A DNA stretch of 31,095 bases from Oxalobacter formigenes. Its GTDB lineage: Bacteria; Pseudomonadota; Gammaproteobacteria; Burkholderiales; Burkholderiaceae_D. This document shows, piece after piece, positions 10,252 through 18,794 of the stretch. Position 1 is the stretch's first letter, and each line of letters starts with the position of its first letter. Both the position numbers and the translations under genes were made by a program. Location of the stretch: contig JAHYZB010000054.1 in NCBI GenBank assembly GCA_019424645.1, forward strand, positions 6,799-37,893, read 5' to 3'. The notes under the pieces were generated by a model. It was not told where the DNA came from and did no database searches. It saw only the letters and a program-made list of their open reading frames with translations.

Positions 10252-10367
10252 GGGACTAACCGATAAAAATAGCGGTAAACATACAAATTCTTTTTTTTAT
10301 TCCTGTAACTGTTAGAGTAATAACTTACGTTTCGTTACCTTCAACGCATTTCTCGGATTGAACCACA

Positions 10368-11888
10368 ATGAACGCACTTTATTCCATCGACGCCATCCGG
10401 ACGATTGAACGCTCGGCTCTCGCCGATCTGCCAAAGGGAACGCTCATGCAGCGAGCAGGCAGTGAAGCCGCCAGTCTTGCCTTGCACATGCTGGCAAAAT
10501 CTGCCGACATTAAAAAAGAAGTCCTTGTTCTGGCAGGCCCGGGCAACAATGGTGGCGATGCGCTGGAAATGGCAACCATTCTGGCAAACGATGGCGTGGC
10601 CGTCTCCGTTTTACTGGTGGCAAACCGGAAAAAACAATCGGAAGAAGCCATTCTTGCCAGAAAAAAGGCCGTCAAGAGCCCTGTTCACTGGGAAGACGCC
10701 CTTTCGCTCAAAACGACACTGGAGAGCATCCGTTCGAAAAAATGGGCGCTCGTTGTCGATGGCATGTTCGGCATCGGACTGAAAGAAGCTCTGACGGGCA
10801 ACCGGCAAAAACTGGTGGAGATCGTCAATACATTCAAATGCCCCATACTGGCACTGGACGTTCCCAGCGGCCTGAACGCGAATACGGGCAACATTGTCGG
10901 AAAAGATGAAATTGCTGTCCATGCAACCGACACGATTACTTTCATCGCTGACAAACCGGGACTTCATACCCGAAAAGGACGCGACTGTGCCGGCAAGGTC
11001 CACGTTGTCACACTGGATGTCGAAAGGAAATATTTTCCCGAAACCAAATGCTGGCTGAATTCCCCGGACCTGTTTGAATCCTGTCTGAAACCGCGTCCTG
11101 AAGACTCACACAAAGGCAGTAATGGCCGTATTGCGATTGTCGGAGGGGCGCAAGGCATGAGCGGTGCGCCGGTACTCGCCGCAAGGGCTGCTCTCTTTTC
11201 CGGTGCCGGATTGTGTTACGCCATTTACCTGAAAAACCCGCCAGCCTACGACCCGGTTTCCCCTGAAATCATGTTCCGTGCCGCGCACCAGTTCGATTTT
11301 TCGACCGACGTCATCGTGACCGGCCCCGGTCTGGGCAAATCCGCCGCCGCAAGAGATATCGTGATCAAAACGATTGAAGCCCATACGCCAATCGTTCTGG
11401 ACGCCGATGCCCTGAACATTCTTTCCGAAAACGAGGCGATCGCCCAAATGCTCTCGGAAAGAGATTCCCCGACGATCATCACACCACACCCGCTGGAAGC
11501 GGCAAGACTTTTGAAAACCACAAGTGACACCATTCAGGCCAACCGGCTCGAAGCTGCAAAAGAACTGGCATCGCGGTTCAACGCCACGGCCGTCCTGAAA
11601 GGATCGGGAACCGTCATCGCCGCGCCGGACGGAAAAACAGTTATCAATCCGACCGGCAATCCCGCACTGGCCACCGCAGGAACGGGTGATGTCCTTTCCG
11701 GAATCACCGGTGCGCTGATCGCGCAGGGCTGCCCAGCCAGGGAAGCCACCCTCGCCGCCGTCTGGCTGCACGGCAAGGCTGCTGATATGCTGGCTATCCG
11801 TCATCACGGATCAATTGGAATGGTGGCAGGCGAACTGGCTCCCGAAGTCCGGCGGCAACTGAATCTGCTGACCGGAGCAAAAGCATAA
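10368..11888 (+). CDS. nnr: Bifunctional NAD(P)HX epimerase / ADP-dependent NAD(P)HX dehydratase
   Basis: This enzyme repairs hydrated NADH and NADPH, which form by heat or enzyme side reaction. The N-terminal YjeF_N domain (about residues 1-215) interconverts the R and S epimers; it shows LAGPGNNGGDAL and ALDVPSGLNANTG. The C-terminal ribokinase-like domain (about 225-506) dehydrates the S form with ADP; it shows VGGAQGMSGAPVLAARAAL, TPHPLEAARLL and the nucleotide loop ATAGTGDVLSGITGALIAQG. At 506 residues it is the standard fused form. It stands alone on the plus strand between the rpsB operon and lon. The ATG at 10368 has only a weak upstream GGA. Its stop codon lies inside a 15-bp tandem duplication followed by a terminator. 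Confidence 0.95.
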   Translation: MNALYSIDAIRTIERSALADLPKGTLMQRAGSEAASLALHMLAKSADIKKEVLVLAGPGNNGGDALEMATILANDGVAVSVLLVANRKKQSEEAILARKKAVKSPVHWEDALSLKTTLESIRSKKWALVVDGMFGIGLKEALTGNRQKLVEIVNTFKCPILALDVPSGLNANTGNIVGKDEIAVHATDTITFIADKPGLHTRKGRDCAGKVHVVTLDVERKYFPETKCWLNSPDLFESCLKPRPEDSHKGSNGRIAIVGGAQGMSGAPVLAARAALFSGAGLCYAIYLKNPPAYDPVSPEIMFRAAHQFDFSTDVIVTGPGLGKSAAARDIVIKTIEAHTPIVLDADALNILSENEAIAQMLSERDSPTIITPHPLEAARLLKTTSDTIQANRLEAAKELASRFNATAVLKGSGTVIAAPDGKTVINPTGNPALATAGTGDVLSGITGALIAQGCPAREATLAAVWLHGKAADMLAIRHHGSIGMVAGELAPEVRRQLNLLTGAKA

Positions 11889-11907
11889 GAAACAAAAGCA
11901 TAAGAAA
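11878..11907 (+). repeat. Exact 15-bp tandem duplication across the nnr stop codon
   Basis: The unit CAAAAGCATAAGAAA occurs at 11878-11892 and again at 11893-11907 with no gap. The first copy contains the codons for the last residues and the TAA stop of the NAD(P)HX repair gene; the second lies wholly in the untranslated tail, just before the terminator. It looks like a recent slippage event that left the protein unchanged. Confidence 0.85.
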
Positions 11908-11931
11908 AAGCCCCGGATATCCGGGGCTTTT
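11906..11931. terminator. Bidirectional terminator between nnr and lon
   Basis: A perfect 26-bp palindrome (AAAAGCCCCGGAT and its complement) is followed by C on the plus strand and by a further T on the minus strand. Convergent nnr and lon end 17 and 23 bases away, so it can stop transcripts from both sides. Confidence 0.85.
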
Positions 11932-11954
11932 CAATGGAGAACAAAACAGGCTGG

Positions 11955-14366
11955 TCAATGTGTCATGACGTTGCCGCCACTGGCATTTTCAGCCGGTTCG
12001 GCCGACACGGAAATGGCAGCCGCCTCTTCCGTAATCGGTTCAGGCTGGCTTTCCAGAGCGATTTCCCAAACCTTGTCGATCCAGCGAACCGGAATGATTT
12101 CCAGCTTGTTCTTGACGTTATCCGGAATTTCAATCAGATCCTTCACGTTTTCCTGTGGAATGATGACCTGTTTGATGCCTCCGCGCAAAGCCGCAAGCAG
12201 TTTTTCTTTCAGGCCACCGATCGGCAAAACTTCCCCGCGCAAAGTGATTTCACCCGTCATGGCGACATCAGCCCGAACCGGAATGCCACTGAATACGGAA
12301 ACCAGCGCCGTCGCCATCGAAATACCGGCTGACGGGCCGTCTTTAGGAGTCGCGCCTTCAGGCAAATGGATATGGATGTCTTTCTTTTCGAAAGCCTCAT
12401 TCCTGATACCCAGCTTGTTGGCACGGCTGCGGACAACTGTTCTGGCCGCTTCGATGGATTCCTTCATCACGTCGCCCAAAGTACCGGTACGGATGATCTG
12501 GCCTTTACCCGGAACGGCAACCGCTTCGACTGTCAGCAATTCACCGCCAACTTCCGTCCATGCCAGTCCGGACACTTCACCAACCTGGTTTTCTTTTTCA
12601 GCGACACCATAATCGAACTGGCGAACGCCCAGGAACTTGTCGATATTCTTCGGAGTGACGACAATCTTGCGATTCTGTTTTTTCAGGAGCAACATCTTGA
12701 CGACCTTGCGGCAAATCTTGGAGATTTCCCTCTCAAGTGCCCGGACACCGGCTTCCCGTGTGTAATAACGGATGATGTCCCTGATAGCACCCTCGGTAAT
12801 CGAAATTTCAGTTTCCTTCAGGCCATTGCCTTTGACCTGTTTCGGCAACAGATAACGTTGGGCAATACTCGTTTTCTCGTCTTCCGTATAACCCGAGAGG
12901 CGAATCACTTCCATTCTGTCGAGCAGGGCCGGAGGGATATTGTAGGAATTGGATGTCGCAATGAACATCACATCCGACAAATCGAAATCCACTTCGACAT
13001 AATGGTCGGAGAACGTATGGTTCTGTTCCGGGTCCAGTACCTCGAGAAGCGCCGCTGCCGGATCGCCACGGAAATCGGCACCGATCTTGTCCACTTCGTC
13101 CAGAAGGAAAAGCGGATTGCGGACACCGGACTTGACCAGACTTTGCAAAATCTTGCCCGGCATCGCACCGATATAGGTACGGCGATGGCCACGGATTTCA
13201 GCTTCATCACGCACGCCACCGAGTGCCATGCGGACATATTTCCGGTTCGTGGCACGTGCGATGGATTGACCCAGAGAGGTTTTACCAACCCCCGGAGGAC
13301 CAACGAAACACAGAATCGGTGCCTTGACCTTGTCGACGCGCTGCTGGACAGCAAGGTATTCAAGGATACGTTCCTTGACCCTGTCCAGACCGTAGTGGTC
13401 GTCCTCCAGTACTTTTTCAGCATTGGCAAGATCGTTGTTTACCTTGGATTTTTTTCTCCATGGCAGGGAAACCAGTGTTTCGATGTAATTGCGGACGACA
13501 GTCGCTTCCGCCGACATCGGCGACATGACTTTCAGTTTTTTGAGTTCGGAAAGAGCCTTGTCCCGGGCTTCTTTCGGCATCTTGGCCATTCTGATTTTCT
13601 TTTCAAGATCTTCGAAATCAGTCCCTTCCTCACCTTCACCCAATTCGCGCTGAATCGCCTTCACCTGTTCGTTCAGATAGTATTCACGCTGCGATTTTTC
13701 CATCTGGCGTTTGACGCGGCCACGAATGCGTTTCTCGACCTGCATGATGTCAAGTTCACTTTCAAGCCTCTCCAGCAAATACTCCAGACGCCGTTCGACG
13801 TTGACCATTTCCAGAACAACCTGTTTTTGTTCCAGTTTCAATGGCAAATGGGCGGCTACCGTATCGGCAAAACGACCCGGATCGTCAATCGTCGACAACG
13901 ATCCAACCACTTCCTGTGGAATCTTCTTGTTCAGTTTGACGTACTGTTCGAACTGCTGGACAATCGCACGCCGCATGGCTTCGATTTCAGGCTCGTTTTC
14001 GCCAATGGATTCGACCGGCGATATATCAGTTACCAGATGATGTTCTTCCGACTCGACATGATCGACCCGGGCACGACCAACACCTTCGACCAGAACCTTC
14101 ACGGTTCCATCCGGCAGTTTCAGCATTTGCAATACCGTTGCAACGCATCCTATTTCATAAATGTCTTCTGCAGACGGTTCATCTTTTGCCGCTGTCTTCT
14201 GGGCGGCCAGCATGATGGTTTTTTCATTTTCCATTGCCGTTTCAAGGGCATGAATCGACTTGGGACGGCCAACGAACAGTGGAATGACCATGTGCGGAAA
14301 GACAACCACATCCCGTAATGGAAGCAATGGCAACCTGGACGGCTTTATTTCAGTTGAAGTCATCAT
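11955..14366 (-). CDS. lon: ATP-dependent protease Lon (LonA type)
   Basis: Lon unfolds and degrades damaged proteins and selected regulators in the cytoplasm. The 803-residue protein has an N-terminal substrate domain (LPLLPLRDVVVFPHM at about 12-26) and a coiled-coil segment near 190-260. The AAA+ module has Walker A GPPGVGKT at 356-363 and Walker B LFLLDEVDK at about 419-427. The C-terminal protease domain has catalytic Ser679 (PKDGPSAG) and Lys722 (GGLKEK), the same numbering as in E. coli. The C-terminus carries an extra acidic, Ala-rich tail of roughly 25 residues. The ATG at 14366 has AAGG six bases upstream, better than the next ATG. It ends 23 bases from a terminator shared with the convergent nnr gene. 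Confidence 0.97.
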   Translation of the reverse strand: MMTSTEIKPSRLPLLPLRDVVVFPHMVIPLFVGRPKSIHALETAMENEKTIMLAAQKTAAKDEPSAEDIYEIGCVATVLQMLKLPDGTVKVLVEGVGRARVDHVESEEHHLVTDISPVESIGENEPEIEAMRRAIVQQFEQYVKLNKKIPQEVVGSLSTIDDPGRFADTVAAHLPLKLEQKQVVLEMVNVERRLEYLLERLESELDIMQVEKRIRGRVKRQMEKSQREYYLNEQVKAIQRELGEGEEGTDFEDLEKKIRMAKMPKEARDKALSELKKLKVMSPMSAEATVVRNYIETLVSLPWRKKSKVNNDLANAEKVLEDDHYGLDRVKERILEYLAVQQRVDKVKAPILCFVGPPGVGKTSLGQSIARATNRKYVRMALGGVRDEAEIRGHRRTYIGAMPGKILQSLVKSGVRNPLFLLDEVDKIGADFRGDPAAALLEVLDPEQNHTFSDHYVEVDFDLSDVMFIATSNSYNIPPALLDRMEVIRLSGYTEDEKTSIAQRYLLPKQVKGNGLKETEISITEGAIRDIIRYYTREAGVRALEREISKICRKVVKMLLLKKQNRKIVVTPKNIDKFLGVRQFDYGVAEKENQVGEVSGLAWTEVGGELLTVEAVAVPGKGQIIRTGTLGDVMKESIEAARTVVRSRANKLGIRNEAFEKKDIHIHLPEGATPKDGPSAGISMATALVSVFSGIPVRADVAMTGEITLRGEVLPIGGLKEKLLAALRGGIKQVIIPQENVKDLIEIPDNVKNKLEIIPVRWIDKVWEIALESQPEPITEEAAAISVSAEPAENASGGNVMTH

Positions 14367-14454
14367 GAGAAACCTTATTTAATAAGCATAAGGATAATTT
14401 TGGCCCGATCCGCGAAAATACAAGACCTGACGTGAAAATTATCCAGCGACTTTC

Positions 14455-14473
14455 GGCAGGCTGGAAGCCTGCC
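14455..14473. other. Hairpin between clpX and lon
   Basis: GGCAGGCT and AGCCTGCC form an 8-bp stem around a 3-base loop, 43 bases after the clpX stop. No T run follows on the minus strand, so it may stabilise the clpX mRNA end or act as a weak, factor-assisted stop before the lon promoter region. I could not identify a convincing heat-shock (sigma-32) promoter for lon in the remaining roughly 90 bases. Confidence 0.45.
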
Positions 14474-14516
14474 TTGAAAATGGAAAAATGACCGGCAATC
14501 AAATGCTCAAACACGT

Positions 14517-15788
14517 TCAGCTTTGACCGGCTACTTTTTGTTTATCCTGATAAATCAGTAAAGGTTTCGAATCTTTCGTCACCGTATTTTCATCGATGAC
14601 GACCTTGGTGACATTTTGTTCTGTCGGCAAGTTATACATAACATCAAGCAATAAATTCTCCATAATGGAACGAAGACCCCGGGCACCCGTTTTGCGTTCA
14701 AGTGCTTTTCTGGCAATCGCACGAAGGGCTTCAGGACGAATTTCCAGTTCAGCACCTTCCATTTGCAACAACTTCGTGTACTGCTTGACCAAAGCGTTTT
14801 TTGGTTTTTCAAGAATATCAACAAGCGCTTCTTCTGTCAGCTCCTGCAAAACGGCCACTACAGGAAGACGGCCGATCAATTCAGGAATCAGACCGAATTT
14901 GATCAGATCTTCCGGCTCGACGTCGGCAAGCTTTTCACTTTCGACAACATCCGTAGGACTTTTCACGCGGGCAGAAAATCCGATGCCACCCTTCTCGGAA
15001 CGATTCGAAATGATCTTGGTCAAGCCGTCGAATGCACCACCGCAAATAAACATGATATTGGTGGTGTCCACCTGAATGAAATCCTGATTCGGGTGCTTGC
15101 GACCACCTTGCGGTGGAACCGATGCCATGGTTCCCTCGATCATTTTCAACAAGGCCTGCTGAACCCCTTCACCCGAAACGTCACGGGTGATGGAAGGATT
15201 ATCGGACTTTCTTGAAATCTTATCAATTTCATCAATGTAAACAATCCCTCTTTGCGCTTTTTCGACATCATATTCACAACCCTGAAGCAGTTTCTGGATG
15301 ATGTTTTCGACGTCTTCACCCACATAACCAGCTTCGGTAAGAGTGGTTGCATCCGCGATGACAAAAGGTACGTTCAACATTCTGGCCAGCGTCTGTGCCA
15401 GAAGTGTCTTTCCGGAACCCGTGGGACCGACCAGCAAAATATTGCTTTTCGACAGTTCAACATCGTCCTTTTTGCCGCCAAAAAATTTCAGTCGCTTGTA
15501 ATGATTGTAAACCGCGACGGAAAGAATCTTTTTCGCCTGTTCCTGGCCAATGACGTACTGGTCCAGCAGCTTGCAGATTTCTTTCGGCGTCGGCAGGTCG
15601 GAACCATTTTCCTGACCGAATTCAGGGCTTAACAGTTCATCCCGGATAATGTCGTTGCATAAATCGATACACTCGTCACAAATATATACGGATGGACCGG
15701 CAATCAGCTTTTTGACTTCATTCTGGCTTTTTCCGCAGAATGAGCAATAAAGCATTTTTTCAGGTGCTGGTGTTTTGTTTTCTGACAT
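14517..15788 (-). CDS. clpX: ATP-dependent Clp protease ATP-binding subunit ClpX
   Basis: ClpX is the AAA+ unfoldase that feeds substrates, including ssrA-tagged proteins, into ClpP. The 423-residue protein has the N-terminal zinc-binding domain with Cys15, Cys18, Cys37 and Cys40. Walker A is GPTGSGKT at 121-128 and Walker B is VYIDEIDK at about 183-190. The pore loop GYVG is at 154-157, and an IGF tripeptide near residue 270 (GGIGFSAR) is the loop that docks on ClpP. Start at ATG 15788; its ribosome site is weak. It follows clpP, but a hairpin terminator lies in the 142-base gap, so part of its transcription may come from its own promoter. Confidence 0.97.
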   Translation of the reverse strand: MSENKTPAPEKMLYCSFCGKSQNEVKKLIAGPSVYICDECIDLCNDIIRDELLSPEFGQENGSDLPTPKEICKLLDQYVIGQEQAKKILSVAVYNHYKRLKFFGGKKDDVELSKSNILLVGPTGSGKTLLAQTLARMLNVPFVIADATTLTEAGYVGEDVENIIQKLLQGCEYDVEKAQRGIVYIDEIDKISRKSDNPSITRDVSGEGVQQALLKMIEGTMASVPPQGGRKHPNQDFIQVDTTNIMFICGGAFDGLTKIISNRSEKGGIGFSARVKSPTDVVESEKLADVEPEDLIKFGLIPELIGRLPVVAVLQELTEEALVDILEKPKNALVKQYTKLLQMEGAELEIRPEALRAIARKALERKTGARGLRSIMENLLLDVMYNLPTEQNVTKVVIDENTVTKDSKPLLIYQDKQKVAGQS

Positions 15789-15883
15789 GAGTATTAGGTC
15801 AATTTTTTGGGTTCGATATGAGAATTATGACTGACAAAAGATATCATAAACTCGATTTTCTGGCAGCGGGCATCGAAAAAAAC

Positions 15884-15905
15884 GCCCGAACGAACGGGTT
15901 CGGGC
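15884..15905 (-). terminator. Terminator after clpP
   Basis: GCCCGAAC and GTTCGGGC form an 8-bp stem around a 6-base loop. On the minus strand it is followed by a G and a long T run; the plus strand also has five T. It lies 25 bases after the clpP stop and before clpX, so it should reduce read-through from tig-clpP into clpX. Confidence 0.8.
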
Positions 15906-15930
15906 TTTTTACATTATGAACGAGAAGCCT

Positions 15931-16554
15931 TTATATTCGTCTGGACAGGACATCGTCGATCAGGCCGTAATCCTTTGCCTCGTTTGCCGACATGAAATTG
16001 TCCCTTTCCGTATCCCGTGCGACCTGTTCGATACTCTTGCCGGTATTGTCAGCAAGAATTCCGTTCAATCGTTCACGCAGGTAAAGGATTTCACGTGCAT
16101 GGATTTCAATATCCGTTGCCTGTCCCTGCGCGCCACCTGACGGCTGGTGAATCATGATGCGTGAATTGGGCAATGAAAAACGCTTGCCCTTTTCGCCAGC
16201 AGCCAGAAGAAATGCACCCATCGATGCCGCCAGACCCGTACACAAGGTCGAGACTTGTGGCTTGATGAATTGCATCGTATCGTAAATCGCCATCCCGGCC
16301 GAAACGGAACCACCTGGCGAATTAATATACAGCGAAATGTCTTTATCCGGATTTTCGCTTTCCAGAAACAGGAGCTGGGCAACGATCAGATTGGCATTCT
16401 GATCCATGACCGGGCCGACCAGAAAGATAATCCTTTCTTTCAGGAGGCGCGAATAAATATCATAGGCCCGTTCCCCACGGCCACTTTGTTCGACCACCAT
16501 GGGGATCATGCCAAGCATCTGTGTATCCAGCGCAGAATCACGAAAATGTGTCAT
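15931..16554 (-). CDS. clpP: ATP-dependent Clp protease proteolytic subunit ClpP
   Basis: ClpP is the tetradecameric serine peptidase that works with ClpX or ClpA. With the ATG at 16554 the product is 207 residues and the triad falls at Ser111 ([11 protein letters not shown]), His136 ([10 protein letters not shown]) and Asp185 (DTERDNF), the same positions as in the E. coli precursor. The frame opens five codons earlier at a TTG, but AGGA lies six bases before the ATG, which decides the start. A short N-terminal propeptide before about residue 14 is likely removed by self-cleavage. It lies 43 bases after tig and before clpX, the normal tig-clpP-clpX order. Confidence 0.97.
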   Translation of the reverse strand: MTHFRDSALDTQMLGMIPMVVEQSGRGERAYDIYSRLLKERIIFLVGPVMDQNANLIVAQLLFLESENPDKDISLYINSPGGSVSAGMAIYDTMQFIKPQVSTLCTGLAASMGAFLLAAGEKGKRFSLPNSRIMIHQPSGGAQGQATDIEIHAREILYLRERLNGILADNTGKSIEQVARDTERDNFMSANEAKDYGLIDDVLSRRI

Positions 16555-16575
16555 TTGTCGTCCTGTCAAAATGGT

Positions 16576-16593
16576 GAAAATCCGGGGATTTTC
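16576..16593 (-). other. Small hairpin between tig and clpP
   Basis: GAAAATC and GATTTTC pair around a 4-base loop in the 43-base gap between tig and clpP, close to the clpP ribosome site. No T run follows directly. It could modulate clpP translation or mark an mRNA processing point. Confidence 0.35.
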
Positions 16594-16597
16594 ATTA

Positions 16598-17941
16598 TTA
16601 CAGCGGCTGATTCATCAGTTCTTCGAAAGGAACTGCCTTGTCAGTTACCTTGGCTTTGCCGAAAACGTAATCTACTGCGTTTTCTTCCATGATCATTGAT
16701 TCCAGCTCTCTGCGACGGGTCGCATCGTTCAGGTAATAATCAATGACCATCTGGGGATTTTCATAGCTGGCCGCAATTTCGGTAGCTCTTTCCTTCAGTT
16801 TATCAGCAGAGACCGCCAAAATATTGTCCTTGATCAATTCGCCTAAAACCATCCCCAGACGGACACGTTTTTCAGCCTGGGCGGCAAACAGTTCAGGTGG
16901 CAGGGCAATATCTTTCTGGGCCGGGTTGCGTGCCGCCAGATCACGACGGGTCATATCGATCAGCTGTTCGGTTTCCTGTTTGACCAGAGCCTGAGGAATG
17001 TCGAATTCGGAAACTTCAATCAGGGCGTCCATGACACGGTTCTTGTTGATGGAAATCAGGCGATTCTTGACTTCACGTTCCAGATTGGTACGGATATCTT
17101 CACGCAGTTTTTCAACACCGCCTTCCTTGATGCCCAACGCCTGTGCAAACGAATCGTCGAGTTCAGGCAAGTGCGCCCATTCGATTTTCTTCACGTTGAC
17201 GGTGAATTCAGCCGTTTTTCCGGCAACGTCCTTGCCATGATAATTTTCAGGGAAAGTCAGCGGAAAAACCTTGGTTTCACCGCTTTTCATGCCACGAATG
17301 GCATCTTCGAATTCAGGCAACATCTGTTTTTCACCCAGAACGAACGGGAATTCTTCAGATTTGCCGCCTTCGAATTCAACACCGTCGATACGGCCGGTGA
17401 AATCGATGGTAACGCGGTCGCCATCCTGAGCGGATACCTCGTCGCCGCCCTTGCCGTGTTCGCCGTCTTCACCCTTGACGTGGAAATGCGCCTGACGTTT
17501 TCTCAGAATATCCAGAGTCTTGTCGACTTCGGCGTCGGTTACGGTTGCAACGGCTTTTTCCAGTTCTACCTTGGCAAGATCGCCGATTTTAACTTCAGGG
17601 TAAACTTCGAACGTAGCGGTAAAGGCGATTTCGTCCTTGGAAACGTCGTCGCCGGTTTTTTCCTCGAATTTCGGATAACCCGCAACGCGCAGATTGTTTT
17701 CTTCAACAGCCTTGGAAAAGGCAGACGAGATTTTTTCATTCAACACGTCATTCTGGATGCCTGCACCATACATGGATGCAACCATATCCATAGGCACTTT
17801 GCCCTGTCTGAAACCAGAAGCCTTTGCAGTACGTGCACGTACTTTCAAACGTTTTTCAACTTCGGTCGTGATATCAGCAACAGGGATGGAGACGTTCAGA
17901 CGTCTTTCGAGCTTTTCCAGGGTTTCAACAGCGTTTGCCAT
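16598..17941 (-). CDS. tig: Trigger factor, ribosome-bound chaperone and prolyl isomerase
   Basis: Trigger factor binds the ribosome exit tunnel and shelters nascent chains. The 447-residue product has a ribosome-binding N-domain; the signature loop is represented by [14 protein letters not shown] (family form GFRxGKxP). The FKBP-type isomerase domain follows, with [20 protein letters not shown] near residue 165-185. The helical C-domain forms the chaperone arms. The frame runs further upstream to 17980, but [20 protein letters not shown] at 17941 matches family starts and has GGA eight bases before it. A glycine- and acid-rich stretch ([12 protein letters not shown]) precedes the isomerase core and looks like a flexible insertion. 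It is first in the tig-clpP-clpX series. Confidence 0.96.
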   Translation of the reverse strand: MANAVETLEKLERRLNVSIPVADITTEVEKRLKVRARTAKASGFRQGKVPMDMVASMYGAGIQNDVLNEKISSAFSKAVEENNLRVAGYPKFEEKTGDDVSKDEIAFTATFEVYPEVKIGDLAKVELEKAVATVTDAEVDKTLDILRKRQAHFHVKGEDGEHGKGGDEVSAQDGDRVTIDFTGRIDGVEFEGGKSEEFPFVLGEKQMLPEFEDAIRGMKSGETKVFPLTFPENYHGKDVAGKTAEFTVNVKKIEWAHLPELDDSFAQALGIKEGGVEKLREDIRTNLEREVKNRLISINKNRVMDALIEVSEFDIPQALVKQETEQLIDMTRRDLAARNPAQKDIALPPELFAAQAEKRVRLGMVLGELIKDNILAVSADKLKERATEIAASYENPQMVIDYYLNDATRRRELESMIMEENAVDYVFGKAKVTDKAVPFEELMNQPL

Positions 17942-18214
17942 GTAATTTGTCCAAAAAATAGAGGCTCTGAAACCAGACACCTGATTTCAAAACCGTTTTT
18001 CATTTAACCAAAAATATAAATCGCGCCTTTGTTCCGCAGTTTACCCCCGTGCTGGCGGGCAATCCAGAAACAAACGGCAATTATTCATTAAAACAGCTCG
18101 ACATTTTAGCCGAAATTGTTCAAATACAGCAAAATTCTGATATTTTTCATCAAGAAAGCTTCAGAAAACCGTCAAAAAGTTCGACAAAAGACCAGTTCAT
18201 CCACATATTCAAAA

Positions 18215-18234
18215 TGAGAATGATTATCATTTCA
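18215..18234. promoter_or_regulatory. Fur box upstream of fdxA
   Basis: TGAGAATGATTATCA (18215-18229) matches 14 of 15 positions of the 7-1-7 Fur consensus TGATAATNATTATCA; over the 19-base form 14 positions match. It ends 15-20 bases before a -35-like TTGTTA that drives fdxA. Fur with iron usually represses when bound over a promoter; here the site is upstream of the -35, so repression, activation, or control of the divergent tig side are all open. Confidence 0.75.
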
Positions 18235-18248
18235 TTTTTGTCCAATAT

Positions 18249-18311
18249 TTGTTAGGATTTCCGAATTATTCTAGAATGCAGGGTTTTCACGAGACCGAAT
18301 TATTTTATAAT
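18249..18311 (+). promoter_or_regulatory. Two candidate fdxA promoters
   Basis: The first is TTGTTA (18249-18254), 17 bases, TAGAAT (18272-18277). The second is TTTTCA (18284-18289), 16 bases, and a perfect TATAAT (18306-18311), 46 bases before the ATG. Both face fdxA. Confidence 0.55.
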
Positions 18312-18357
18312 TCAAATTTTTATCGGTCACCCCCAGGAATAAACCAGAAGGACGATT

Positions 18358-18681
18358 ATGACTCACGTTGTCACCGATGCCTGCATTCTCTGTAAATATA
18401 CGGATTGCGTGGATGTTTGCCCTGTCGATTGTTTTCACGAAGGGCCAAATACACTGGTGATCAATCCGAATGAATGCATCGATTGTGCAGTCTGTGTCCC
18501 GGAATGCCCGGCTGAAGCGATTTTCGCTGAAGAAGACGTTCCTGAGAACCAGCAGGAATTTATCGCATTGAATGCGGAATTGTCCGGAAAATGGCCAACG
18601 ATCACCCGTTCGAAAGATCCTATGCCGGAAGCGGACAAATGGAAAGACGTCAAAGACAAATTGCGTCATCTGATTAAATAA
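18358..18681 (+). CDS. fdxA: 7Fe ferredoxin FdxA ([3Fe-4S][4Fe-4S])
   Basis: FdxA is a small, low-potential electron carrier of the Azotobacter FdI type. The 107-residue product begins [21 protein letters not shown]. By comparison with the family, Cys9, Cys17 and Cys50 would bind the 3Fe-4S cluster, and Cys21, Cys40, Cys43 and Cys46 the 4Fe-4S cluster. Cys12 and Cys25 are extra. The C-terminal extension (about residues 60-107) is also typical. The ribosome site AGAAGGA is five bases before the ATG. A near-consensus Fur box and two promoter-like sites lie upstream, so iron control is likely. The next gene is a ferredoxin-NADP reductase, a plausible redox partner. Confidence 0.96.
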   Translation: MTHVVTDACILCKYTDCVDVCPVDCFHEGPNTLVINPNECIDCAVCVPECPAEAIFAEEDVPENQQEFIALNAELSGKWPTITRSKDPMPEADKWKDVKDKLRHLIK

Positions 18682-18717
18682 ACTATTAACGATTCATCGT
18701 ACCGTCATTTCCCGATT

Positions 18718-18751
18718 GCCATGCTCTTTAAAGCTGTTTTTCAAGCATGGC
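18718..18751 (+). terminator. Possible terminator after fdxA
   Basis: GCCATGCT (18718-18725) and AGCATGGC (18744-18751) pair around an 18-base loop and are followed by TTTCTG. The loop is long and the T run short, so termination would be weak and part of the transcription could continue into the reductase gene. Confidence 0.4.
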
Positions 18752-18794
18752 TTTCTGTACGGAGAGTCGGTCATAAACAGGAACTTCATCAATA

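Larger units (their letters stand above)
17942..18357. other. Divergent intergenic region tig / fdxA
   Basis: This 416-base gap separates the divergent tig and fdxA genes. The fdxA side carries the Fur box and two promoter-like sites. On the tig side I see only weak candidates, such as TTGCTG, 18 bases, TAAAAT on the minus strand, and a small GC-rich stem near 18046-18060. No tRNA or small open frame with a ribosome site was found. Confidence 0.6.

Noticed and set aside
12366..14318. 650-codon open frame on the plus strand opposite lon
   Set aside because: It lies wholly antisense to the well-supported lon gene, has no ribosome site or recognisable domain, and its Phe/His/Asp-rich composition is what the complement of lon codons would give.
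14367..14516. Heat-shock (sigma-32) promoter for lon
   Set aside because: I looked for CTTGAAA with CCCCAT-like spacing; CTTGTAT near 14417-14423 has no matching second half, so no call is made.
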